Origin: CAVPCY01 sp963702525 | Lineage (GTDB): Bacteria; Actinomycetota; Coriobacteriia; Anaerosomatales; PHET01 | DNA length: 64,000 nucleotides | Direction of reading: 5' to 3' | NCBI GenBank assembly: GCA_963702525.1 | Contig: CAVPCY010000012.1 | Coordinates: forward strand, 1 to 64,000 | Shown: in pieces, positions 54,263 through 63,566 of the stretch | Layout: each line of letters opens with the position of its first letter | Position numbering within the stretch: position 1 is the first letter of the stretch | Program-made: the position numbers and the translations under genes | Notes under the pieces: model-generated | Databases searched by the model: none | The model's input: the letters and a program-made list of their open reading frames with translations, nothing else | Told to the model about the DNA's origin: nothing

Positions 54263-55501
54263 CTACGCTTCTCGCGCGAGCAGGCGGGCGATCTTCTCGG
54301 CGGGGACGTCGACCGTCGCGCGGATGGCGGCGTTGCCCTGCGCAAGTCTCTCACGAAGCGGCGCTTCCTCGGCAAGACAGGCGTCGACCTTCGACACGAA
54401 GTCGTCGCGTTCGAGCGGGCAGTCCATCGAGTCGACAGGGATGGTGAAGCGCTCGAGTCCGGCGTCGCGCATGAAGCGGCTGACCTTGCCCTGGTAGGCG
54501 AGGCCGACCATCGGCGTCTCGGCGACGTGGGCGAGGATCAGCGAGTGCAGCGGCACGCCCACGAGCATGCGCGACGCCGGCGATGAGCGAGAGGACCTCG
54601 CGCGGGCGGTCCGAGATGAAGACGCGAACCGGCGTGCTGATGCACCATGCGCTCGTGGACCTCGCGGCAGACCTGGTCGTCTCGGGAGGAGAACTCCTTC
54701 TTGAGGTAGCCGCTCGTGCCCTCCGCCGGGCCGATCGCCGAGTACATGGGCAGGAAGACGACCTCGCAGCCGTGGGCTTCGACGAGGTGGTCGGCGACCT
54801 CGGCCAGCAGCGACTTGAACGCGTCGAGCTTCTCGTAGTAGCCGGCCGGCAGCATGCCCAGGCGCTTGCGAATCGCGAAGGGCAGCAGCGTGTTGCCGTA
54901 GTGGAAGACGCGGCGCGGGGCGATGATGACGCGGTTCGCGCGCTCGGGCGCGGGTTCGGGCACGCGAAGCGAGAACGCGACGTCGCCGGTGGACTCGAGC
55001 TCGAGCCCGCGCGGCGCCAGCGGCGTCAGCTCCTCGACACTCTCGGGGTCGCGGAGGCAGGCGAGCGAGACGCGCTTGAGCGTGCCGCGCACCAGCGAGC
55101 GGCTGGTTGCGCGCATGAAGCCGCTCGCCACGCCGTAGAGCGCGACCGGCGTGCCGAACCAGCGCGCGAGGTACGCCGCCGAGGTGTTCACGGCGACCGC
55201 CATGCGGTCGCATCGGTGAAGAGCGTTCCGCCGCCGAGGACGACGAGGTCGGCGTCGCGCACCGCGCGCACGTAGGCGCCAAGTGAGAAGCGCTCGGCGG
55301 TCACGCCCTCGTAGAGCGACTCGGTGTGGGCGGGGTCGTCGGAGAGCATCAGGATGCGAGCGTCGGGGATCTCGCGACGAAGGCGTCGACGGTGGCGGTG
55401 ATGATGGCGAGGTCGCCCAGGTTGGAGCCGGACGCCTCCCAGATCTTGTTCTTCCACAGCAGGATGCGAGGGGCGGTAGCCGTGTTCGCGGCGTGGGTCA
55501 T
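54263..55501 (-). CDS. Polysaccharide pyruvyl transferase family protein (frame breaks)
   Basis: About 412 residues. ILLWKNKIWEASGSNLGDLAI at the start, then (after a break near 55380) IPDARILMLSDDP, DLVVLGGGTLFTD, and after a break near 55205 AVNTSAAYLARWFGTPVALYG. Later: VIIAPRRVFHYGNT, HGCEVVFLPMYSAIGP, and after breaks near 54650-54570 MLVGVPLHSLILAH with AETPMVGLAYQGKV. This is the CsaB-like fold that adds ketal-linked pyruvate to surface polymers. ATG overlaps the stop of the upstream lipoprotein gene (ATGA). Confidence 0.75.
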
Positions 55502-56184
55502 CGCAGCGACCTCGCGATCGCCAGAAGCTCTGGCAGCGGTGTGCCATCGGGGCCCCTCGTGCCGTTCAGCACGTAGTGCACATCACCGTCCCACCAGTAG
55601 ACGACGCCGGGACGATTGCGGTAGCGAATCGGTGCCGGGGGCTTGTTCACGCCGGGCTCGACAGCCATCGCTTGGTTGCCGTTGATGTCCACCAGCTGCC
55701 ACATCTTGTCGGCGCGAGACGCTCCGGAATCCACGATCGGCTTGGAACTGCGCCAGTTGCTTCTCGAGGTCCTCTCTTTGCCGCGACCGGTTCTCGATGA
55801 GCTGTACGCTCGTCTGCAGGATCGGAGCCGAACACGATGTGCGCCTCGGCGGGCGTCGCTCTTGGAGGCTTCCCGAACGTAGATGGTCGCCGGGCGACTC
55901 CACCAGTGAAGGCGTCGGGCATCTTGAGCGCGAACGGCAGCTTCTTCTGGGCGGCTTCGGCGTCGGTGAAGCGCAGGTGACTCTTGGCCCACTCGTCGAA
56001 CATGCGCCGCTCGAACTCGGCGCGGGTCGTCACGGTCTCCTCGCCCGCGGGCATTCCCACCGATGTCTGCACCTTGGGCTGCTCGGGCGGGGTCGCGGGC
56101 GAGCAGCCCACGAGCAGCACGAGCAACGCGCACGCTGCCGCGGTCTGCGCGATTGGCCACGCCTGTCTCGGGCACTCTGCTCAC
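55498..56184 (-). CDS. Lipoprotein of unknown function (frame breaks)
   Basis: About 225 residues. Signal ACALLVLLVGC with a lipobox-like VGC, then AEFERRMFDEWAKSHLRFTDAEAAQKKLPFAL, a helical segment VQLIENRSRQREDLEKQLAQF, and a C-terminal beta part DKMWQLVDINGNQAMAVEPG, YWWDGDVHYVLNG. Breaks near 56170, 55905, 55860, 55750. I recognise no family with certainty; the tail looks like small DUF4367-type domains. GTG start overlaps the upstream stop; it sits between two pyruvyltransferase-like genes. Confidence 0.5.
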   Translation of the reverse strand: MSRVPETGVANRADRGSVRVARAARGLLARDPARAAQGADIGGNARGRGDRDDPRRVRAAHVRRVGQESPALHRRRSRPEEAAVRAQDARRLHWWSRPATIYVREASKSDARRGAHRVRLRSCRRAYSSSRTGRGKERTSRSNWRSSKPIVDSGASRADKMWQLVDINGNQAMAVEPGVNKPPAPIRYRNRPGVVYWWDGDVHYVLNGTRGPDGTPLPELLAIARSLR

Positions 56185-57371
56185 CGCTCGATCGCCGCCA
56201 GCACGTCGTCGAGCGCCGGCTGCAGCCGCTCCAGCGTGAACTCCGGCAGGTCGATCATCCGCGCTTCCTGCCCCGACAGCTTCACGAACTCCGAGACCTT
56301 GTCGTCGTAGCTCACCGTCGCGATGGGCACGCCCATCATCGTGCCGAGGATGACGGCGTGCAGGCGCGAGAGCACGAGCGCGTCGCACGCGCCGAGCAGC
56401 GCCATGTAGACGGCCGGGTGCGGGTACGTCTCGAGCAGCGCGAACCACTCCGGCACCTCGAGTTCGTGGCGCAGGCGGCGGCCGAAGTCGAGGTCGTCTT
56501 CGAGGTGCTTGTCGGGGTGCTGGCTGATCGGCAGGAAGATGACGTCGCAGCCGCGCTCGTGCAGCTCGCGTGCGAGGCGCGCCGCCTCGGCGAGCGTGCG
56601 CTCGTTGTCGACCGCCGGGTCGCCCACCCAGCGGAAGTTGAGGCCCACGAGCGGCCGAGTGCGCTCCGCGCGCGGCGACCGTGCCCGCCTCGACAAGGAG
56701 CTTGTCGGCTTCCTCGGCGGGCGCGGGCTCGAGCGAGAGCGCGGGGTCGAGCACCTGCACGATCTCGCGCTTCACGCCCAGCTCGCGCAGGTTCGCGATG
56801 GTGCGCGGGTCGCGCGCGGACACCACGCTCGCGCGCTTGAGCGCGAAGCGGGTGAGGTTCTTCACGACCGGGTCGGGGAAGCTCTCGGCGCCGATGCCGT
56901 AGTAGAGCGTGAACGCGCCGGTCCAGCCGGCGAGCAAGCGCCGCGAGGAACTGGAACTTGCCCTTGGGGTCGAGCCACTTGAGCATCATGAGCCCCGAGT
57001 AGGCGTTGATGCGGTTGACGATGCCGCCGCCGCCGATGATGTAGAGGTCGCTTCGGCGGGCTGCGCGCACGCGTCGCACCGCTCTTGAAGTGCGACGAGG
57101 TCACGGGGCCGAGAGGGTCATCGCGGTAGCGCGCGACCACGCGCTCGGGGCCGTGGCACACGACGTGGATCTCGGCGTTGGGGAACGCGGCCAGGACGCG
57201 CCCGCGGATGACGTGGAGCAGCGCGTCGTCGCCCATGTTGTTCTTGCCGTAGCCGCCGTGGATGACGACGCGCGGTGGGCGGCCGAGGTCCGCGAAGCGC
57301 GTCGCGAGCGTCTCCCACAGCCCCGGCACGTCGGCCGGTATGTCGCGCAGCGCCGGCGGCAGCGGGCGCAT
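56181..57371 (-). CDS. Polysaccharide pyruvyl transferase, CsaB-like (frame breaks)
   Basis: About 396 residues. VVIHGGYGKNNMGDDALLHVI near residue 35 is the CsaB N-terminal motif. After breaks: DLYIIGGGGIVNRINAYSG, TGAFTLYYGIGAESFPDPV, VVSARDPRTIANLRELGV, then PLVGLNFRWVGDPAVDNE, VIFLPISQHPDKHLEDD and VLSRLHAVILGTMMGVPIATV. The family moves pyruvate from PEP to a polymer sugar, creating a ketal used as anchor for surface-layer proteins. ATG 57371 would overlap a TGA (TGATG), but in this sequence the upstream DUF362 frame reads straight through, so a fusion is possible. Confidence 0.78.
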
Positions 57372-58556
57372 CACTCGGCGTCTCTTGGGCGCAGGCTTCG
57401 GCGAGGGCTTGGGCGGGTTGAGCCCCTTGAGGCGCACGGCGTCGGGTTCGCTCGCGGCGCGCAGGCACGCCATGCAGCGCACCGGCATGCACTTCTCGGC
57501 GATGATGCGGCGCTGGGTCACGTCGATCGCGCCCACCGGGCACAGGCCGCGAGCCGCTCGAGCTCGGCGTCGGAGAGCGTGCCGAGCTCGGGGTGCACGC
57601 CCAGGTTCCAGTGCAGGTGCGGGATGAGCGAGTCGCCGCCCACCGTGCGGACCTTCACCTCGTCGACCAGGTAGAACGCCGAGTACATCGCGCGGTGGAG
57701 CCGGTCGCGCGGGGCGTCTCGGCGGGAGAGCTCGGCTTCGGCGCCTTCGGGCAGCGCGCCGTCGACGCGGTAGTCCGGCACGCGCGTGAGGTGCGTGACC
57801 GAGTCGGGGTCGATGCCCAGCAGCTTCGAGCCGAAGTGGTCGAGCGCGAAGGGGTCCTCGGCGGCCAGGAAGAAGCCCAGGGGCCGCACGTCCGAGAAGA
57901 CCGCGCGGATGAGCAGGTTGCGCGCGTCGGCGAAGTGCAGCGCGGTCGGGAAGTGGCGCGAGATCGCGGCGATGCCCTCGTGCAAGCCGCTCACGTGCAG
58001 CTTGCGGCGGCTCTCGCGCGAGAGCAGGCCGAAGGTGTTCTTCACGGCGCCGGTCACCTTGGTGATGGTGTGGCCCTTGAGCACCGGCAGGTTCACGAGC
58101 ATCTCGGACTCGAGCGCGAGCCGCGTGAGCTCGACGCGCTGCCCCGTCTCGGCGAGCGTGACCTCCTCGTAGGGGTACTCGTCGAGGTTCACGAACTCGA
58201 TGTCGCGCTCCTCGAGGTACGGCTCGCACGCCGAGCACCTCGTGCGTGCGCGTCGGCCGAGAACTCGTAGCCGCTCGACTCGCCCACCACCGGCACGCCG
58301 CCCGCCTCGCGGATGCGCTCGGCGACCGCCGCGATGATCGCGAGGTCGGTGGTGGCCGCCGGGAAGGGCGCGACGAAGTTCGGCTTGATGAGCACCTTCG
58401 CGCCTGCCGAGAAGCGCCCCTCGAAGCCGCCGAGCGCGTCGACGAGCTCGGCGAGCACGCCCGTGGCGTCGCCGTCGGGGTCGACTCGGCGGCTGAAGAC
58501 CGTCACCGGCGCGGTCGCGCACGCGCACCGCGTCGATGTCGCGTCGTGCCGCTCAC
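57371..58556 (-). CDS. DUF362 protein with ferredoxin-like tail (frame breaks)
   Basis: About 394 residues. DUF362 core: KVLIKPNFVAPFPAATTD at the start, IREAGGVPVVGESSGY, then after a break near 58235 LVNLPVLKGHTITKVTGAVKN and AAEDPFALDHFGSKLLGIDP. The tail GLCPVGAID and EKCMPVRCMACLRA holds about five cysteines, fewer than the eight of a two-cluster ferredoxin, enough for one [4Fe-4S]. Other breaks near 58510 and 57555. DUF362 proteins are ferredoxin-like proteins of unknown activity. Located between the epimerase and pyruvyltransferase genes; a redox role in polymer synthesis is inferred. GTG start overlaps the epimerase stop. Confidence 0.75.
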
Positions 58557-59552
58557 AGCCCCTGCTCCTTGAACCAGCGCACCGTCTCGACGCAGCCGTC
58601 GTGCAGGTCGACCGCGGGCTCGTAGCCAAGGTCGCGGCGCGCCTTCTCGATCGAGAACTCGCGGTCGTAGACGGTGTTGGCGATGTTGCGGCGCGTCGCC
58701 ATGGGCGCCTTGCCCGTGAGCTTGCCGAGCAGCTCGAAGCCCCACGCGGCGGTCATCATCAGCCAGACAGGCACGTACGGGTAGAGCGGCCGATTCGCCC
58801 CAGCCCTCCATGATCCAGCCGCGCAGCTCGTCGAGCTCGGGCGAGCGCGCCGAGGCGACCAGGTAGGTCTCGCCGGCAACGCCGCGCTCGCCGGCCTTGA
58901 CCGCCGCCTGCACGACGTCGTCGACGTGCACGAGCGGCGTGAGGTTGCGCCCGCGCCCGACCTTGGGGAAGCGGCCCCGGCGCATCAGGCGCGCCATCTT
59001 CTCGAACTCACCGGTCCCGCCGATGCCGTAGATCATGCACGGGCGCACGCACGACCACCGGCACGCCGGTCTCTCGGCCCGTCTCGAGCGCGGTGAGCTC
59101 GCTTTGGCGCTTCGACTTCTGGTAGGGCGTCACCGGTTGCGGCTCGTCGTCTTCGTCGACGAGCGGCTTCTCGATCAGTCCCATCGCCGCCGTCGAGCTG
59201 AAGTGCACGAAGCGCTCGCACGCTGCCGGCCGCGCTGCTGCGCGGATGAGCGCCGCCGTGCCGTCGACGTTGACCGCGACGAAGCGGCGAAACGCCTCCT
59301 CGGACTGCGCCGAGACGTGTCCCTCGGCGGCGAGGTGGAAGACGACGTCGCAGCCGTCGGCGACGCCGGCGAGCGTCTCGGGCGCGGTGATGTCGCCCAC
59401 GACGTGGGTGACGCGCGGGTCGCTCGGGCAGGGCGGCAGCGCGCTCCTCCGAGCGCACGAGGCAGCGGCACGTCGACGCCGGCCTCGAGCAGCGCCGGCA
59501 CGAGCCTGCCGCCCACGAAGCCGGTCGCGCCGGTGATGAGCGCCTGGCGCAT
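58553..59552 (-). CDS. NAD-dependent epimerase/dehydratase (frame breaks)
   Basis: About 333 residues. MRQALITGATGFVGGRLVP (TGATGFVG), GCDVVFHLAAEGHVSA, RFVHFSSTAAMG, and the catalytic TPYQKSKRQSE (YxxxK, intact here). After breaks near 59430, 59045 and 58800: RPCMIYGIGG (spanning a break) and PLVHVDDVVQAAV, ending KARRDLGYEPAVDLHDGC. Extended SDR of the sugar-nucleotide epimerase type. ATG 59552. Fourth gene of the polysaccharide operon. Confidence 0.83.
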
Positions 59553-59556
59553 CAGC

Positions 59557-60684
59557 TCACGCGACACACTCCGCGCCTCGAGGCATCGCCTCGGCAAGTC
59601 CGATCCACGTGAGCTTCTCGGCCTTGAACCGGCGCACCGCCTCGACCATGCCGTCGAGATCGCGATCGGCGAGGCTCTCGATGGCGCGCGCGAGCGCCTC
59701 GGGCGACTCGGGCTCGACCACGAAGCCGGTCACGCCGTCCTCGACGACGTCGGGCAGCCCGCCGACGCGCGTGACGATGACCGGCTTCTCGTAGTGGTGC
59801 GCGATCGCGACCACTCCGCTGCCCGTTGCGCTGCGGTAGGGCAAGCACGAGCGCGTGGGCGCGCGCGAAGTACTCGGCGACCTCTTCCTCGGTGAGGTAG
59901 CGGCTCACGATCTCGACCTTGTCGGCCAGGCCGAGCTCGGCGATGCGCTGCTCGGTCTCCTCGGGGCCGTGCCAGAACTCGCCGGCGACGGTGAGGCGCA
60001 CGTCGAGGTCGGCAGGAAGCAGCGGCGAGCGCCTCGATGAGCAGGTCGAGGCCCTTGTACGGGCGCACGAAGCCGAAGAACAGCAGCTCCAGGTCGTGCT
60101 CGGGAGGGAGCGTGCCGCGCGCGGCGCGGGAACTGGTCGTAGGCGGGGTGCAGGTGCAGCACCGGCTTCGCGTCGGGCAGCAGCTCGAGCAGGTGCTCGG
60201 CGTCGAGGTTCGTCTGCACCACGTGGCCGCTGCCCAGAGCGAGCACCCGCTTGGTGAGCGCGCGCTTCCAGCCGGCCGCCTCGTGCTCGGTGACGTTGTG
60301 GCACAGGAACACCACCGGGATGCCGGCCCGGCGGATCCGCCGCGCGATGTAGGAGAAGCTCGGCGCCCAGTAGACCTGCCACCACGGCAAGACGACGACG
60401 TCGGGCTTCTCGGCGATGGCGAGCTTGACGGCCTTGCGCCACGTGAGCGGGTTGACCGAGTCGATGAGGTAGGTGGTGTGCGGCTCGACGTGGCCCTCGA
60501 AGGCGGGGTCGCGGTCGCTCTCGCCCGGGAAGATGAGCTTGGGGTACTGGCGAGTGAACGAGATCGCCTGCGCGTCGGTGAACTCGCGAAACGCGTGCAG
60601 GAGCATCGTCGTGTGCTGCGCGATGCCGCCGCGAAACGGCAGCACGGGTCCGATGAGCACGACCTTGTGCGGTCCGGCGGCCAC
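59557..60684 (-). CDS. Family 4 glycosyltransferase (frame breaks)
   Basis: About 376 residues. N-terminal GT-B half: VVLIGPVLPFRGGIAQHTTM, ISFTRQYPKLIFPGESDRD, VVFLCHNVTEHE. Later GFVRPYKGLDLLIEAL, VRLTVAGEFWHGPEETE, YLTEEEVAEYFARAHALVL and, after a break near 59840, VAIAHHYEKPVIVTRVGGLPD, the nucleotide-sugar site of GT4. Breaks near 60125, 60020, 59840. GTG 60684 follows the GT2 stop directly. Adds a sugar to the growing lipid-linked glycan. Confidence 0.85.
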
Positions 60685-61657
60685 CTACGCGGCTTCCTCC
60701 GGGTGCCCGGTCCGTACTTCGAGCTCCATGCGGCGCGTACGCCACTGGATGTCCTCGAGCAGCTTGCGGTTGTTGCCGATCAGCTCGGCCACCAGCCCGA
60801 ACAGCACCATCTGCGCGCCCACGAGGATGAGGATCGCGGTCAGCACGAGCGACTGCAGGTGCCCCTGTCCCTGGCCGGTGAAGTAGAAGTAGAGGAACCG
60901 CAGGCCGATCAGCACGCCGATCGCGCCCAGGACGAGCCCCGGGGCGAGGAAGAACCTCATCGGCTTGTACGTCATGAAGATCCGGGCGATCGTCACGAGC
61001 GAGCGCCGGACGTACGACCCGATGCTCTTCACCAGCCGAGAAGGCCTCAGGTCGCCGTTGACGCGAATCGGGACGCTCTCGATCGCCATGCCGGCGCGGC
61101 CCGCCTGGATGATCGTCTCGATCGTGTAGGTGTACTCGGAGAGCACGTTGAGGCGCAGCGCGCACGCGCGCGACATGGCTCGAAAGCCACTGGGTGCGTC
61201 GGGCACCTCGGTGTTGCTCGCCACGCGCACGGCCCAGCTGCCCATCTTCTGCAGCATCTTCTTGATCGGGGAGAAGTGCTCGATCTCGCTGATCGGGCCG
61301 AGCGCCGATGACGTAGTCGGCTCGGCCTGCGAGGACCGGCTCGACGAGCTTGGGGATGTCGGCTGCGCAGTACTGGTTGTCGGCGTCGGTGTTGACGATG
61401 ATGTCGGCGCCCAGTCGCAGACACGCGTCGAGCCCGGCCATGAAGACCTTCGCCAGCCCGCTGTTGCGCTTCATGCGCACGACGTGGTCGACGCCGTGCT
61501 CCACGGCGACCTGGGCGGTGCGATCCTCGCTGCCGTCGTCGACGATCAGCCACTCGACCACGTCGATGCCGGGAACCTCTCGCGGCAGCTCGGCCAGCGT
61601 GATGGGGAGCGAATCCTCCTCGTTGAAGCAGGGGATCTGGATGATGAGCTTGGTCAT
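60685..61657 (-). CDS. Family 2 glycosyltransferase with C-terminal membrane helices (one frame break)
   Basis: About 324 residues. IIQIPCFNEEDSLPITLAEL, EWLIVDDGSEDRTAQVA, DIIVNTDADNQYCAADIPKL (DxD) and, after a break near 61305, SNTEVPDAPSGFRAMSRACA and YTIETIIQAGRAGMAIESVP. Two membrane helices near the end (FFLAPGLVLGAIGVLIGL; LVLTAILILVGAQMVLFGL). This DPM1-like layout transfers a sugar to a polyprenyl phosphate. ATG 61657 behind GAAGAGG. Confidence 0.87.
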
Positions 61658-61684
61658 CGGCGGAGCCTCTTCCGTCGTCTTGCG

Positions 61685-62964
61685 CTAGCGCCGCCCGACG
61701 CCCACGTAGTCGCCGCCGCCGCTTCTGACAGTAGGCGGGGTCCAAGCAGTTGCGGCCGTCGAACACGAGCCTCTGCCCGACCATCGTCTCACAAAGCGCC
61801 TTCCAGTCCGCGTTGGCGATCTGGTCCCACTCCGTTGCCACGATGACCGCCGAGGCACCGCGGACCGCGTCCTCGATGCTGTGGCTCCTGGCTGTAGAGG
61901 TCGGACTCGAACGGCAGCACGCCCACCGGATCGTATCCGGCGACCGTGGCGCCCTCCACCACCAGCATCCGGATGATGTCGCCCGCAGGAGCCTCGCGGG
62001 TGTCGTCGGTGTCCGGCTTGAAGGTGAGTCCCAGCACGGCGATGCGCGTGCCGCGCAGGTCGCCCAACCGGCGCTTGAGGGCGGTGAGCGGCAGGCGCCG
62101 CTGGAACGCGTTGACGTCGATGACGGCCTTCATCAGATGCGAGTGGTGGCCGTTGATGCTGTACAGGTAGTCGAGCGCGCGGGTGTCTTTGGGGAAGCAC
62201 GAGCCGCCGTAGCCGATCCCCGCGTTGAGGAACGACTCGCCGATCCGCGGGTCCATGCCCACCCCGTGCATGACGGTCGTGATGTCGGCGTCCACGTTGT
62301 CGCACAGGTTCGCGATCTCGTTGGCGAACGAGATCTTCAGCGCGAGGAAGGCGTTCGACGCGTACTTGATGAGCTCGGCGCTCGCGATGTCGCATACCAG
62401 CGCCGGCGCTTCGATGTCCTCGTAGAGCGAGATGAGCCGCTCGCAGGCCTCCGGCTCGCCACCCACGACGATGCGGTCGGTCTCGTACCAGTCCTTGACC
62501 GCGTTGCCTTCGCGCAGGAACTCGGGGTTCGAGACGTAGTGGATGCCGCGCGGCTCGAGGCGCTTGGACAGCATCGCACCGGTCCCCGGCGGGACGGTGC
62601 TCTTCATGACCACGACGGTATCGGTGGGCGCCTTGGCGATGACCTGCTCGATCACGGCGCTCACGTAGCGCATGTCCGAGGAGCCGGTGGAGGTCGACGG
62701 CGTGCCCACGGCCACGAACACGAACTCACCGTACGAGCAGTCTCCGGCGGCGTTCTCGAACTTGAGCCGGCCTGCCGAGATGCCCTCGGAGATGATCTCG
62801 TCGATCCCGGGCTCGTGGAAGGGCGTGCGCCCCTGGCGAAGCGAGTCGAGCTTGGCCTCGTCCACGTCGAGCAGGGTCACCGAGTGCCCTGATGCCGAGA
62901 GACACGCGCCGGCGACCAGCCCAACATAGCCCGCGCCGAAGACAGTGATGTTCCGTGGCTCCAT
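61685..62964 (-). CDS. ugd: UDP-glucose 6-dehydrogenase (two frame breaks near the end)
   Basis: About 426 residues. ITVFGAGYVGLVAGACLSASG (NAD loop), FVAVGTPSTSTG, VVMKSTVPPGTG, YVSNPEFLREGNAVKDW, AELIKYASNAFLALKISFAN and the catalytic Cys in GYGGSCFPKDT; then FKPDTDDTREAPA. Breaks near 61885 and 61725, after which VIVATEWDQIANADW and LVFDGRNCLDPAYC continue. Oxidises UDP-glucose to UDP-glucuronate, the sugar acid supply for this operon. ATG 62964 chosen (MEPRNITVFG); first gene behind the promoter at 63041-63069. Confidence 0.92.
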
Positions 62965-63040
62965 CCAGACCCCCAGGTTCCGATCGGTTCGACGTGCGTG
63001 CGTGAAGAGGTGCACGAGTCCGCGCGCGGGTTACGCACGG

Positions 63041-63069
63041 ATTCTACGCCAGGGTGCCCCCGCGGTCAC
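63041..63069 (-). promoter_or_regulatory. Candidate sigma-70 promoter of the polysaccharide operon
   Basis: Minus strand: GTGACC (63069-63064), 17-base spacer, TAGAAT (63046-63041), giving a leader of about 70 bases before the ugd ATG at 62964. Confidence 0.5.
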
Positions 63070-63077
63070 CCGAGCAG

Positions 63078-63111
63078 CGAAAAGGCCGGAGCGCGTCGCA
63101 CCTCCGGCCTT
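63078..63111 (-). terminator. Intrinsic terminator of the tRNA unit
   Basis: Perfect 10-bp stem AAGGCCGGAG / CTCCGGCCTT, ten-base loop, followed on the minus strand by TTTTCG, 10 bases after the tRNA-Arg CCA end. Confidence 0.8.
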
Positions 63112-63121
63112 CGAGTTCGCG

Positions 63122-63198
63122 TGGCGCGCCCTGCAGGATTCGAACCTGCGACGTCCTGATTCGTAGTCAGGCCCTCTATCCAGCTGAGGTAAGGGCGC
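63122..63198 (-). tRNA. tRNA-Arg (anticodon ACG)
   Basis: 77 bases. Acceptor GCGCCCT/AGGGCGC, D arm CCTC/GAGG, anticodon stem CCTGA/TCAGG with loop CTACGAA, T arm GCAGG-TTCGAAT-CCTGC, discriminator G and encoded CCA. Anticodon ACG (read as ICG after deamination) decodes CGN arginine codons. Cotranscribed after tRNA-Ser. Confidence 0.96.
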
Positions 63199-63285
63199 GC
63201 GAGCCCCTTGCAGGGCTTGCGTATCCTGCCACCTGCCTTCCACGGTGTCAACCGAGAAAGGGGGCTGTGGCAGCGTCGATGTCAA

Positions 63286-63379
63286 TGGCGGAGAGTGAGG
63301 GATTCGAACCCTCGAAGGGGCTTATAACCCCTTACTCGCTTAGCAGGCGAGCGCCTTCAGCCGACTCGGCCAACTCTCC
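63286..63379 (-). tRNA. tRNA-Ser (anticodon GCT)
   Basis: 94 bases with the long variable arm of a class II tRNA (AAGGGG-TTATAAG-CCCCTT). Acceptor GGAGAGT/ACTCTCC, anticodon stem CTCGC/GCGAG with loop CTGCTAA, T arm GAGGG-TTCGAAT-CCCTC, discriminator G and encoded CCA. Decodes AGC/AGU. Confidence 0.96.
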
Positions 63380-63426
63380 GTGTGCGCGCTGTTGCAGGTG
63401 GTGCGAGCAGGTGCGCGCGAGTGGAT

Positions 63427-63455
63427 ATAGTACCCGCGTGCGAGCCGACCGTAAA
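63427..63455 (-). promoter_or_regulatory. Candidate promoter of the tRNA-Ser/tRNA-Arg unit
   Basis: Minus strand: TTTACG (63455-63450), 17-base spacer, TACTAT (63432-63427), about 48 bases before the tRNA-Ser 5' end. Confidence 0.5.
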
Positions 63456-63462
63456 GCGCCGA

Positions 63463-63508
63463 GAAGCCCGCACCGCCCGTGCCGCTCCGCTTTCTAGCGG
63501 CGGGCTTC
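63463..63508 (+). promoter_or_regulatory. Inverted repeats upstream of glpK
   Basis: GAAGCCCGC (63463-63471) and GCGGGCTTC (63500-63508) pair over 28 bases; an alternative inner stem GCCGCT/AGCGGC (63481-63486/63496-63501) overlaps the right arm. The mutually exclusive pairing could form an attenuator, or just a cruciform near the glpK promoter. A weak TATGCT (63533-63538) follows. Confidence 0.3.
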
Positions 63509-63566
63509 GGATTGCCGCGCCGATGGGAATACTATGCTCGCTGTCCACGATTCCCGGAGGGTCCCC

